From: Sphingobacterium sp. CZ-2 | GTDB taxonomy: Bacteria; Bacteroidota; Bacteroidia; Sphingobacteriales; Sphingobacteriaceae | Assembly: GCF_004526235.1 (NCBI RefSeq) | Contig: NZ_CP038159.1 | Span: forward strand, 3,782,001 to 3,846,000 | Reading direction: 5' to 3' | Length of the DNA stretch: 64,000 nucleotides | Notes under the pieces: generated by a model | Databases searched by the model: none | What the model saw: only the letters and a program-made list of their open reading frames with translations | Told to the model about the DNA's origin: nothing | Part shown: positions 34,667 through 42,726 of the stretch, piece after piece | How the letters are laid out: every line of letters begins with the position of its first letter | Numbering within the stretch: the first letter of the stretch is position 1 | Position numbers and translations under genes: made by a program

Positions 34667-36415
34667 ATGAAGAACGCAATTGTATTGATCTTATTATTAT
34701 TTAGCCTATTTCGCGCCCAAGGTAATTCGAAGGAAATAGACCCTTCTATCAAAAGTATTCTCTTAAAGATAGAGAAAATGGTCTTAAATTCCCAAAATGA
34801 GGAGGCGATTGATCTATTGATGGGCGAGGTCAATAAAACGAAGTCGGCAGATGCGCTTGCTATTTATTATGGTCAGTTGAGTTCCATATATTTAAGCAAG
34901 GATAGTCTACAACAAGGCAAAAAATTCAATGATCTCAGTGTTGCCCAAAGGAGTTCAGCTTTGAATCCCGAAGCCTTGGCTGCTACCTATCGTTCTTCGG
35001 CCTACCTGAAAAGTTTTCTGAACCTATCTGATGAGGTCGTAAAAGAAGCGAATGAAGGGTTAAACATACTCCAACAAGTTCCAGAAGCCTATTCCCTGAA
35101 ATATGCCCTTTATTATCTGTTGTATTCCACCTATAGTGGCTGGAACGATAGTGAAAAAATGGAGGAGAACATTAGGAAATGTGAGTTGAATGCCAATTTG
35201 GGAAAGAATTATAACCAGCAATCCAATGTACAGATCGGTTATTCCAGTCTTTACCTTGCCCGATATAGGAAACACAAAAAGAGGGCTGATCTGGATAGTA
35301 GCTATCATCATCTCCTACAATCCTATAGCATACATGAAATACATCCCGAGCAGATCAGTGGAAATACGAAGGTGGTCACCGCGGTCAATCTGGCAAATTA
35401 TTATTTGGAATTTGCGGAAGGTCCAGTCTTAGAAAGAAAAAAGAAGGCTTATGGTTATCTGGAAAAGGCGGAGGAAGAGCTAAAGAATAACAAAGGCCAA
35501 TTTGGAAGGTGGGTCAATATTTATGGTATCAAGAGCTCTTTTGCGCAATTGGAAGGGAATATTCCGCTCGCTGAACAATATCTTATCGCTGCCAGCAACC
35601 TATTGAATGACCGAAAAGATAATAGTCTGTTAAAATTGGAATATAAACTGTATCAGGAATTATCTTCGCTGTCTGAAAAAAAGAACGATCTAGCTTCCGC
35701 CCTGGCCTATCACAAAAAAGCGGAAATGGTACTGAAACAGAATTTCGATCAGGTACAGCTGTTCAATACCCAAAAATTGGATATCCAATATGAAACGGAA
35801 AGAAAGGATCAACAACTGAAACTTTTGGAGGAGACCGCAGCGCTGCAGAAGAAGTTGAATTACGTGTATGGTGGAGCGGCCATTCTTGTGGTACTGGTAT
35901 TGATTTTTATGTTAAGATCATACAAGTTCAAGCTGCAATACGCTAAATCACGAGAAATTCAATTGGCCAAACAGAAAGAGGCGGAACAGGAAATCATGGA
36001 ACTAAAACATCAACAGCTGCAGAAGGAGGCTTTGGTAAATAACCTGATCATTGAGCATAAAAACGACATGCTCAAACAGATCAAATCCAAAATTCAAGAA
36101 GGCGATTCTTCACAACTGAAAAAACTGTTGAAGGAGGAAAATCTATTGAGTGCAGATTTTGAAGATATTAAATGGCAGATCCAGCAGTTACATCCTAATT
36201 TCTTTCAGCAATTAATGGATAAATCCACCCAGAAACTGACCCAATTGGATCTTAAATACTGTGCATATATCTATCTGCAGCTTTCGACAAAACAGATAGC
36301 GCAGGTCTTGCATGTGGAACCCCAATCGGTACGTATGTTCAAATATCGACTGAAACAGAAGTTTGGTCTGCCGAAAGAATCCGACATGGAAAACTTCCTT
36401 CAGGAGCTTGTTTGA
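34667..36415 (+). CDS. TPR membrane protein with C-terminal LuxR-like HTH
   Basis: 582 residues. A signal peptide (MKNAIVLILLLFSLFRAQG) leads to a periplasmic TPR-like region (about 25-380), a single membrane helix (about 400-420, GGAAILVVLVLIFMLRS), a coiled coil with repeated KQKEAEQEIMELKHQQLQ, and a C-terminal winged or LuxR-like HTH: QLDLKYCAYIYLQLSTKQIA then VEPQSVRMFKYRLKQKFGL. The layout is that of Bacteroidota membrane-tethered one-component regulators, which sense in the periplasm and bind DNA in the cytoplasm. Targets and signal are unknown. Confidence 0.82.
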   Translation: MKNAIVLILLLFSLFRAQGNSKEIDPSIKSILLKIEKMVLNSQNEEAIDLLMGEVNKTKSADALAIYYGQLSSIYLSKDSLQQGKKFNDLSVAQRSSALNPEALAATYRSSAYLKSFLNLSDEVVKEANEGLNILQQVPEAYSLKYALYYLLYSTYSGWNDSEKMEENIRKCELNANLGKNYNQQSNVQIGYSSLYLARYRKHKKRADLDSSYHHLLQSYSIHEIHPEQISGNTKVVTAVNLANYYLEFAEGPVLERKKKAYGYLEKAEEELKNNKGQFGRWVNIYGIKSSFAQLEGNIPLAEQYLIAASNLLNDRKDNSLLKLEYKLYQELSSLSEKKNDLASALAYHKKAEMVLKQNFDQVQLFNTQKLDIQYETERKDQQLKLLEETAALQKKLNYVYGGAAILVVLVLIFMLRSYKFKLQYAKSREIQLAKQKEAEQEIMELKHQQLQKEALVNNLIIEHKNDMLKQIKSKIQEGDSSQLKKLLKEENLLSADFEDIKWQIQQLHPNFFQQLMDKSTQKLTQLDLKYCAYIYLQLSTKQIAQVLHVEPQSVRMFKYRLKQKFGLPKESDMENFLQELV

Positions 36416-36422
36416 TTCGAGG

Positions 36423-36490
36423 TTTAAGTGGGGTTTAAGTGACATGTAAGTGAGGTGTAAGTGCCTTTTCACACTTACACCACACTTAAA
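36423..36490. repeat. Phased iteron array: four direct and two inverted units
   Basis: TTTAAGTG or TGTAAGTG occurs at 36423, 36434, 36445 and 36456, exactly 11 bp apart; the inverted unit CACTTACA/CACTTAAA occurs at 36472 and 36483, also 11 bp apart. The last direct and the inverted units form a 16-bp hairpin with one mismatch (36448-36463 with 36472-36487). It lies between the stops of convergent genes, so it can terminate both, but plain termination does not explain the phased direct copies. Confidence 0.85.
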
Positions 36491-36512
36491 ATCCGGCTTC
36501 ACTTTGGTCCCA

Positions 36513-37187
36513 TCACCTACACAATATGTTGAAATTATGGGACACTAATCTTTCGAGTTGCAATGGGTAACTAGATCTAGGCAAATCGACCAATGTTATC
36601 ACATCATTTAAAGCCGACTGCAGATAGTAAGTACCAACGTATTTCTTATTCTCCAGATACGAAATCATTTCCTGTAGATCCTCCAAGCTCAATAATTCCG
36701 AATGTACAGTCGTTCGAACCTCAAAAGGAATTTTATTCGCCTGTAAGAGCGCATATGTTTCTTCAAATCCGCCAAACAAATTGCTTACCGTAATATGTTT
36801 AAATCGTTCGCCCAATCCTTTGAAATCCAAGGCGACATAATCCAATAAATTTCGTCGAATTAATTCCATCATAATAGCTGGTCGACTGCCGTTGGTGTCG
36901 ACCTTTACCAGATACCCCATCGCCTTAGCTTCCTGTGCCAATGGCAACAACGCGGGGTGCATTGTGCATTCACCGCCACTGAAAACCACTGCCTGCAATA
37001 GGTTCTTCCTTTTCCGAAGAAAATGCAGCGCATCTTCTATACTCATCTTACCTTTTCCCAGTACGATATCGGGATTATAGCAGTACAAACAACGCATGTT
37101 ACAGCCTGTAAACCAAAGGATACAGGCTGATTTATTCGGATAATCTAATAAAGTAAATGGGCTGATATCATAGATCGGTTTTGTCAT
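36513..37187 (-). CDS. nrdG: Anaerobic ribonucleotide reductase activase
   Basis: 224 residues from the ATG at 37187; the upstream extension overlaps the glycyl-radical gene and lacks family similarity. The radical SAM motif is CNMRCLYC (Cys29, Cys33, Cys36), preceded by SPFTLLDYPNKSACILWFTG (quoted at its limit) and followed by FSGGECTMHP. It generates the glycyl radical of class III ribonucleotide reductase with SAM and a reduced 4Fe-4S cluster. It is oxygen-sensitive. The start overlaps the preceding gene by 20 bp. Confidence 0.93.
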   Translation of the reverse strand: MTKPIYDISPFTLLDYPNKSACILWFTGCNMRCLYCYNPDIVLGKGKMSIEDALHFLRKRKNLLQAVVFSGGECTMHPALLPLAQEAKAMGYLVKVDTNGSRPAIMMELIRRNLLDYVALDFKGLGERFKHITVSNLFGGFEETYALLQANKIPFEVRTTVHSELLSLEDLQEMISYLENKKYVGTYYLQSALNDVITLVDLPRSSYPLQLERLVSHNFNILCR

Positions 37188-37359
37188 TTCTTTCCTTAAA
37201 AAGCGTTCGCTGCTTATGTTCTCCCTGCTTTCCAATATTGAAACTCTCAATTGGCCGATGATACCCCATCACACGGGTATACACCAAACATTTACTTCTA
37301 TCCTGCTGATGTTGCTCCAACACCTGCAAGGTTTCATTTTTACATGTTTCCATCTGCAT
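37168..37359 (-). CDS. Separate glycyl-radical subunit of class III ribonucleotide reductase
   Basis: 63 residues. TRVMGYHRPIESFNIGKQ (about 28-45) is the C-terminal glycyl-radical loop of NrdD, with the radical glycine at residue 32, and two cysteines (Cys6, Cys24) upstream. The large NrdD subunit ends just before this domain. The gene overlaps nrdD by 20 bp and nrdG by 20 bp, so all three are translationally coupled in order nrdD, radical peptide, nrdG. A second ATG at 37353 is possible. Stand-alone NRDD peptides of this kind occur in Bacteroidota annotations. Confidence 0.85.
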   Translation of the reverse strand: MQMETCKNETLQVLEQHQQDRSKCLVYTRVMGYHRPIESFNIGKQGEHKQRTLFKERNDKTDL

Positions 37360-39451
37360 TTGTTAATTTATGATTCATAAGGATTTCTTCGTCACATTTT
37401 GGGCAATATTCATGCTCGCCATTCAAATAGCCATGTTTCGGACAGATACTGAAAACGGGGGTTACGGTAATATAGGGCAACCTGAAATTGGAGATCACCG
37501 TTTTCACAAATTCCTTGCAGGCTTCGGCAGTGCTGATCTTTTCGCGCATATATAAGTGCAGGACCGTTCCGCCGGTATATTTACACTGCAATTTATCCTG
37601 CAAGAGCAGGGCCTCAAAAGGGTCTTCCGTGTGGTCCACCGGAATCTGGGAACTATTGGTATAATAGATCTTATCGTCTATACCGGCCTGTAAAATATCA
37701 GGGAACCTTTTTTTATCCTCTTTCGCAAATCGATAGGTGGTCCCTTCTGCCGGAGTCGCTTCCAGGTTATAAAGATTTCCGGTTTCCTCCTGAAATGTTC
37801 TTAACCGTGTCCGGATAAAATCCAGGATTTCACTCGCAAAAGAAATCCCCCAATCGCTGATGATGGTTTCCTCATCCGCGGTATAATTCCGGATCATTTC
37901 GTTCATGCCATTTACGCCAATCGTAGAAAAATGGTTTCTGAAATGCGGTAAATACCGTTTTGTATAAGGATAAAGCCCATTATCATACATGGTCTGGATG
38001 AATTTTCTTTTCTTTTCCAAGGTGGATTTTGCCAAAAGCAGCAATTCATCGATCCGTTCGAAAAGACCGGCCTTATTTCCTCGGAACAGATAGCCCAGAC
38101 GCGCCATATTCAAAGTCACCACACCAATACTTCCAGTCATTTCTGCGCTGCCGAACAAGCCATTGCCTCTTTTGAGCAATTCCCTTAGATCGAGCTGAAG
38201 CCGACAGCACATACTCCGAACCGCATTCGGTTTGTAAGCATCCGGATTTTCCACCCTATTTCCCTCCGCATCGATCAGGTATTGGCTGCCCACAAAATTC
38301 TGAAAGTAGGATGACCCTATCTTGGCGGTATTCTCAAAAAGCACTTCTACATTTTCGCCATCCCAATCAAAATCCTCGGTAATATTCACCGTCGGAATGG
38401 GAAAGGTAAAAGGTTGCCCGTTCGCATCCGCTTCTGTCATCACCTCATAATAGGCCTTATTGATCATGTTCATCTCCTTTTGGAAATGCTTATAACACAG
38501 ATCCAACAAGGACGCTACGCCTCTTTCCTTAGCAAGGTCTTCGAGAATCGGACTGGAAAGCCCCTTGAAAAGATGTTGACTGGCTTTGGTAGGGATCTGG
38601 TCCTGAAGATCCTGGGGAACATTCCAGTCCAAGGTGATATTGGTGAATGGCGACTGCCCCCATCGAGCCGGTACATTCAAATTATAAACAAAACTTCGAA
38701 TGGCTTTTTTAACTTCTACAGCAGATAGTTGGTCTTTGAACACATAGGGCGCCAGGTAGGTATCAAAGGAACTGAATGCTTGTGCACCGGCCCATTCACT
38801 CTGCAAAATGCCCAAGAAATTGGCCATCTGCCCAAGTGCTTCCCTGAAATGCGATGGAGGTCGGCTATCAACCCTTCCTCGGACCCCATTGAACCCTTCA
38901 TCCAATAAAACACGTAGGCTCCAACCGGCACAATAACCGGTCAGGCAGTCAAGGTCATGGATATGGATATCGGCATTTCGGTGGGCATGTCCCTCCAAGC
39001 GGTTATATACTTTGTCCAGCCAATAATTGGCAATGATCTTTCCGGCGGTATTATTCACCAATCCGGCATTTGAAAAGGAATTGTTCGCATTGGCTTGGAT
39101 CCGCCAATCGTTCTGGTAGATGTATTCTTCAACCGCGTGGCTACTGTCTACATAAGTACCGGAATCTATGAACCGATCAATGTGTTCCCGTTGGAGTTTT
39201 CGGGTATGCCTAAATAACATGAAAGATCGCATCACCTGGAAATGTCCTCGGGAATAGAGTTTTGTTTCGATCAGATCTTGGATATCCTCCACATCGATTA
39301 GACTGCTCGAATCGATTTCTGCAAGGACTGATTCCAGGATACTTTCATCATAAGGGAGACTGACACTTTGAAAAGCTTTCCGGATCGCATCTTCAATTTT
39401 GAAGGCTTGAAAGGCCGTAACCAGCCCATCACGTTTAATCACATTTATCAT
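37340..39451 (-). CDS. nrdD: Anaerobic ribonucleoside-triphosphate reductase, large subunit without the radical loop
   Basis: 703 residues. An N-terminal ATP-cone (MINVIKRDGLVTAFQAFKIE) allows allosteric control. The catalytic ten-stranded barrel carries HDLDCLTGYCAGW and FGSAEMTGSIGVV with thiyl-site cysteines, and SRPPSHFREALGQM. The C-terminus has a zinc site (CPKHGY and CPKCDEE) and stops at NADGNM, before the glycyl-radical motif found in standard NrdD. The missing motif is supplied by the overlapping 63-residue gene. It makes dNTPs without oxygen. The promoter carries an operator shared with the nos operon. Confidence 0.93.
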   Translation of the reverse strand: MINVIKRDGLVTAFQAFKIEDAIRKAFQSVSLPYDESILESVLAEIDSSSLIDVEDIQDLIETKLYSRGHFQVMRSFMLFRHTRKLQREHIDRFIDSGTYVDSSHAVEEYIYQNDWRIQANANNSFSNAGLVNNTAGKIIANYWLDKVYNRLEGHAHRNADIHIHDLDCLTGYCAGWSLRVLLDEGFNGVRGRVDSRPPSHFREALGQMANFLGILQSEWAGAQAFSSFDTYLAPYVFKDQLSAVEVKKAIRSFVYNLNVPARWGQSPFTNITLDWNVPQDLQDQIPTKASQHLFKGLSSPILEDLAKERGVASLLDLCYKHFQKEMNMINKAYYEVMTEADANGQPFTFPIPTVNITEDFDWDGENVEVLFENTAKIGSSYFQNFVGSQYLIDAEGNRVENPDAYKPNAVRSMCCRLQLDLRELLKRGNGLFGSAEMTGSIGVVTLNMARLGYLFRGNKAGLFERIDELLLLAKSTLEKKRKFIQTMYDNGLYPYTKRYLPHFRNHFSTIGVNGMNEMIRNYTADEETIISDWGISFASEILDFIRTRLRTFQEETGNLYNLEATPAEGTTYRFAKEDKKRFPDILQAGIDDKIYYTNSSQIPVDHTEDPFEALLLQDKLQCKYTGGTVLHLYMREKISTAEACKEFVKTVISNFRLPYITVTPVFSICPKHGYLNGEHEYCPKCDEEILMNHKLTNADGNM

Positions 39452-39504
39452 AGCTTTAGAAATTACTTATTATTTGATTTTTAAGGAATTACCTAAAGCT
39501 ATGA
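39448..39504. repeat. 12-bp inverted repeat spanning the nrdD -7 box and start codon
   Basis: TCATAGCTTTAG (39448-39459) and CTAAAGCTATGA (39493-39504) are perfect complements separated by 33 bp. One arm covers the nrdD ATG, the other the predicted -7 box. In RNA it could sequester the start codon if a transcript begins further upstream; in DNA it could bind a repressor twice. Confidence 0.65.
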
Positions 39505-39541
39505 ACTAAAAAACGAATATTTTATGAGGCTAAACATAAGC
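39494..39541 (-). promoter_or_regulatory. nrdD promoter with Crp/Fnr-type operator
   Basis: TTTTATG-AGGCTAAA-CATAAGC (39520-39541) is a 22-bp imperfect palindrome. On the minus strand TAGCTTTA (39501-39494), a one-mismatch -7 box, follows 18 bp downstream. The predicted start places the operator centre close to -41. The same half-sites and geometry occur at the nos promoter. Confidence 0.55.
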
Positions 39542-39560
39542 CTAAATAAATTAAAAAATA

Positions 39561-41582
39561 TTAAAAAGAAATGTTCAGTTGCGCTATAAAATTCCGTCCA
39601 GGGCGTGCAATTTTCATGATGTCCTGATGCCTGTAATAATAGCTGTCGAGCATATTCTCAACACGCATATTAGCTGTGATGCGATTCTTTTTGAAAAGAA
39701 AGCTTTTTCGGATGCCAGCATGGAGCAGGGTAGCAGATCCCGTCTTCGTATCTCCATAAACCTCCGGACTTACATGCTGCTGCTCGGCATAATAAGCGAC
39801 TTCCATTTGTGCAACCCAATCCTTTATTTTCCAAAGGAAAGTGTTGTTATTCGTAAATGGTGCGATCAATGGCAGCGCATTTCCCCATTTGTCCTGACCA
39901 TAGGTATAGGAACTTGTACTGATCCATTCGAGGTTTTTCAAAGCTTGGATCCTGAAGGACAGTTCTGCTCCCGAAAGCTGTGCATCCGGAATGTTCTGGT
40001 ATTGCTTGACACCAGTTGCTCCGATGGTCATCACTTGGTAATCGGGGAGAATGGAGCCTACAATATAGTCTTTGAAGGCATAATGATAGGCTGTGGCCTC
40101 CAATCGCAGCCATTCTTTCTGGAAACTCAAACCTAAACTGGCCTGTAGGGATTTTTCGGTTTGAAGATCCATATTACCCAGATAGTCGTAATTATCCATT
40201 CTATTGAACAGGTAAAAACCATAATATTCCTGCAGACTAGCGGCTCGGTTTGCATACCCTATTTTGGCCATAACATGCCAATTGCTACTTGGGTGATAAT
40301 GTCCTGTCAGGTTCACATTCCCCAAATGATTATTCCTGTTGAAGTGAGCTCTTTGAAAACTGGAAAGCTGTTCCTTTCCTTCGGTACTAAATACATTAGA
40401 TTGGGAAAGACTATACGTCCCCATCACATCCAAGCCCCATCTTTCGTTGAATACGTAGCGATCGGAAATATCCAAGCTGTAAAAATGGCGCTGTACATCG
40501 GGCAGGGTATACATGAACATGGGATTTGCATCCTTTGGATACATGGTCATATTGGCTGTTAATCGGTTCAGATAAGCACTGACCCTGGCCTGAAAGAAAT
40601 GATTCCCTTTGGATAATCCTGTTTCAGAATAGAGACCCGCTGTCCATGACAACCCGGGCATATCCATATGCATAGGCACGGTTTCTATGGGTCTTTTGGT
40701 ATCATCCATGGCATGGTCGATATGGTTGAAATAGACCTTCGAGCGGATGGGGGACATCTCGGGAATAGCAGAAGTATAGGTATGTGTAAGGGAAGCAATA
40801 TTGGCATTCGCGAATGCCACATCCATGGTCAAAGCCGGATAACCAATATCCTGCCCATAATCGGCCAGGTATTGGGCAAGCAAGGTGTTTTTGTCATTCA
40901 GCTTGTAATGGAAAGCCGCGGATGCATTCCATTTCTGGAATTGGGAATTGGAAATGATAGCCTGGTTTCCTGCCCTATAATTTCCTGATTTTCGGAAGAT
41001 CCCGTTGATCAACAAACCATATCTATCGGTCGTGTATTGTAAGGATCCTAAAGTCTGTAGCGCCTTTGCATTGGTTTCATATCCAGTTCCAAGCATACCC
41101 TTAAAGCTTGATTGATCGGTAAAATCCGGAACAGCCAGTTTGAAGTCTATTCCTCCGGCCATTCCACCACCATAGTTTTGGAAGGAGGACCCCAAATTCA
41201 CATTGATCTGTTGCAGGTTGCTCGGTTCGATATACGAACTGATGGGATCCATCCGATCGGTGCAAGCACCGAAAATGGCCATTCCGTCTATACTCAGGTT
41301 GATCTGGGCGGCATTTAAACTACGGATACTGGGTTCCCAGGCGTAGTTACCGCGACGGATCATTTGCACGCCTGCTACCCGATCCAGAATCTGGTCGATA
41401 TTGGCCTGCTTGGAAGCACGTTGTTCCTTTTCTACCTGTTTATTGATCCCAACTTGGCTGACCACGACAACCTCTTCGATTTCTACATTCCGAAGGGTAT
41501 CGTGGTTTTCATGATGTTGTGCAAAACCGGAATGCCCAAGAAAGATGGCAGCCAGTCCCAAACCTATTGCTACAGCTTTCAT
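39561..41582 (-). CDS. TonB-dependent receptor, OprC/NosA-like, predicted for copper
   Basis: 673 residues. A signal peptide (to GFAQ, near 22) and a His-rich mature start (HHENHD) precede a plug domain with IDGMAIFGACTDRMDPISSY. Cys107-x3-Met111 here and His290-x-Met292 (HAM) in the barrel match the CxxxM/HxM copper site of P. aeruginosa OprC, with nearly the same separation; MHMDM at 304-308 adds further ligands. It is shorter than siderophore receptors and has no CarboxypepD domain. It lies 12 bp after a Met/His-rich lipoprotein gene at the end of the nos run, so it probably supplies copper for NosZ. Confidence 0.82.
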   Translation of the reverse strand: MKAVAIGLGLAAIFLGHSGFAQHHENHDTLRNVEIEEVVVVSQVGINKQVEKEQRASKQANIDQILDRVAGVQMIRRGNYAWEPSIRSLNAAQINLSIDGMAIFGACTDRMDPISSYIEPSNLQQINVNLGSSFQNYGGGMAGGIDFKLAVPDFTDQSSFKGMLGTGYETNAKALQTLGSLQYTTDRYGLLINGIFRKSGNYRAGNQAIISNSQFQKWNASAAFHYKLNDKNTLLAQYLADYGQDIGYPALTMDVAFANANIASLTHTYTSAIPEMSPIRSKVYFNHIDHAMDDTKRPIETVPMHMDMPGLSWTAGLYSETGLSKGNHFFQARVSAYLNRLTANMTMYPKDANPMFMYTLPDVQRHFYSLDISDRYVFNERWGLDVMGTYSLSQSNVFSTEGKEQLSSFQRAHFNRNNHLGNVNLTGHYHPSSNWHVMAKIGYANRAASLQEYYGFYLFNRMDNYDYLGNMDLQTEKSLQASLGLSFQKEWLRLEATAYHYAFKDYIVGSILPDYQVMTIGATGVKQYQNIPDAQLSGAELSFRIQALKNLEWISTSSYTYGQDKWGNALPLIAPFTNNNTFLWKIKDWVAQMEVAYYAEQQHVSPEVYGDTKTGSATLLHAGIRKSFLFKKNRITANMRVENMLDSYYYRHQDIMKIARPGRNFIAQLNISF

Positions 41583-41594
41583 ATGCTACCTATA

Positions 41595-42380
41595 TTAAAA
41601 AAGTAAATCCAAATAGATGTCTTTCGCTATTTCATTTTCTCCCAATTTCAAATCAAAGAACAAGCGCCAATCGCCCGTCATGGTAAAATTCACCTTGCCT
41701 TGATATTGGCCCTTGCCGATGGAAACAGGAACTACATTATTTGGGGAACCATGGTTCATCGAAGTCATCTCCGGGTGGAAACCTAAGGCTAATCCTTCTA
41801 CCGGTGAAAAAGAGAACATGTTTTCCCGCAAAAAGACCATCAGCACTAAATCATTCATGCCCATCTTTGGTTTGGAAGGTTCTACTAAAGCCAACACATA
41901 TTTCTTACCATCATTTCCAGAAATGGTTTTTACTGGGGTATTTCCAGTAGCCGCTGCTGTTACGTCTACAGGGATTTCCACCTCTTTTCCTTGGTAGGTT
42001 ACTTTTAAGCTCCAAGTTCCAGATTCTCCTGAAGGCATGGTAAATACGACAAAACCTTGGTAGGCTTCTAAATTGGATTGATAGGTCAGGTTTCCTGATG
42101 GCGCCCCGTGGGCCATGCTGCCCATATCCATGATTGGCGCAAAAGTTAATGGCTGATCTTTCACCGCTAACCCATTCTTTTTGACCTGAAAATATAGGTT
42201 CTGATAGCCTACTTGTAAAGCTTTATCAGCAAAAACACTAAGCTGTTCTCCAGTAGGCAAACTTGTTTCTGCCAATTTAATCTTTCCATCCATCGGCAAA
42301 TCCAATACTTCATCTTTTTGACATGATCCCATGAACAGCATTCCGATGCTCATCATGAGGAGGTATAACATCTTTTTCAT
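41595..42380 (-). CDS. Met/His-rich lipoprotein, predicted copper-binding
   Basis: 261 residues. Lipoprotein signal MKKMLYLLMMSIGMLFMGSC gives Cys20. Two similar beta-sandwich halves, YtkA/FixH-like, carry the potential copper ligands: FAPIMDMGSMAHGAP in the first, KPKMGMND and HPEMTSMNHGSP in the second. Such Met and His clusters bind Cu(I) or Cu(II) in periplasmic copper chaperones. It is placed immediately before the OprC-like receptor gene. A hand-over of copper from the receptor to NosL or NosZ is inference. Confidence 0.72.
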   Translation of the reverse strand: MKKMLYLLMMSIGMLFMGSCQKDEVLDLPMDGKIKLAETSLPTGEQLSVFADKALQVGYQNLYFQVKKNGLAVKDQPLTFAPIMDMGSMAHGAPSGNLTYQSNLEAYQGFVVFTMPSGESGTWSLKVTYQGKEVEIPVDVTAAATGNTPVKTISGNDGKKYVLALVEPSKPKMGMNDLVLMVFLRENMFSFSPVEGLALGFHPEMTSMNHGSPNNVVPVSIGKGQYQGKVNFTMTGDWRLFFDLKLGENEIAKDIYLDLLF

Positions 42381-42399
42381 GATTTTTTTGATTTGATTT

Positions 42400-42726
42400 T
42401 CACATATTCAATTGTGCTCTTCCTTCATCGCTCATTTTGTCTATCGACCAAAAAGGTTCCCAAACCAAGTTTATTTCGATTTTCAGCGCTGGAAAAGCGG
42501 TTAACAGTCTATTTTCAACTCCCTGTATAATAGCATCGCCCATCGGGCAATTTGGGGTTGAAAGCGTCATTTCTACCTTTATTTTGGTCGGTTCGGAAAA
42601 ATCCAGGTCGTAGACCAAACCCATATCTATAATATTGATCCCTAATTCAGGATCGATAACCTGCGATAAAGCCTGTAGCGCTTTGATCTTTTCAGCCGCA
42701 TATGGATCGCTTAGGTTAATCTGCAT
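42400..42726 (-). CDS. DUF59/MIP18 family Fe-S assembly factor
   Basis: 108 residues from the ATG at 42726 (a GTG one codon earlier was rejected). ALSQVIDPELGINIIDMGLVYD is the family opening (quoted in part: VIDPELGINIIDMGL), followed by TLSTPNCPMGDAI with the conserved Cys. Members (SufT, PaaD, MIP18) mature Fe-S proteins. The gene overlaps the end of the upstream membrane-protein gene by 11 bp. In the nos context it may serve an Fe-S protein needed for N2O respiration or the class III reductase, which is inference. Confidence 0.85.
   Translation of the reverse strand: MQINLSDPYAAEKIKALQALSQVIDPELGINIIDMGLVYDLDFSEPTKIKVEMTLSTPNCPMGDAIIQGVENRLLTAFPALKIEINLVWEPFWSIDKMSDEGRAQLNM

Noticed and set aside
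36423-36490. Possible CRISPR array
   Set aside because: Units are 8-11 bp with no unique spacers and no cas genes.
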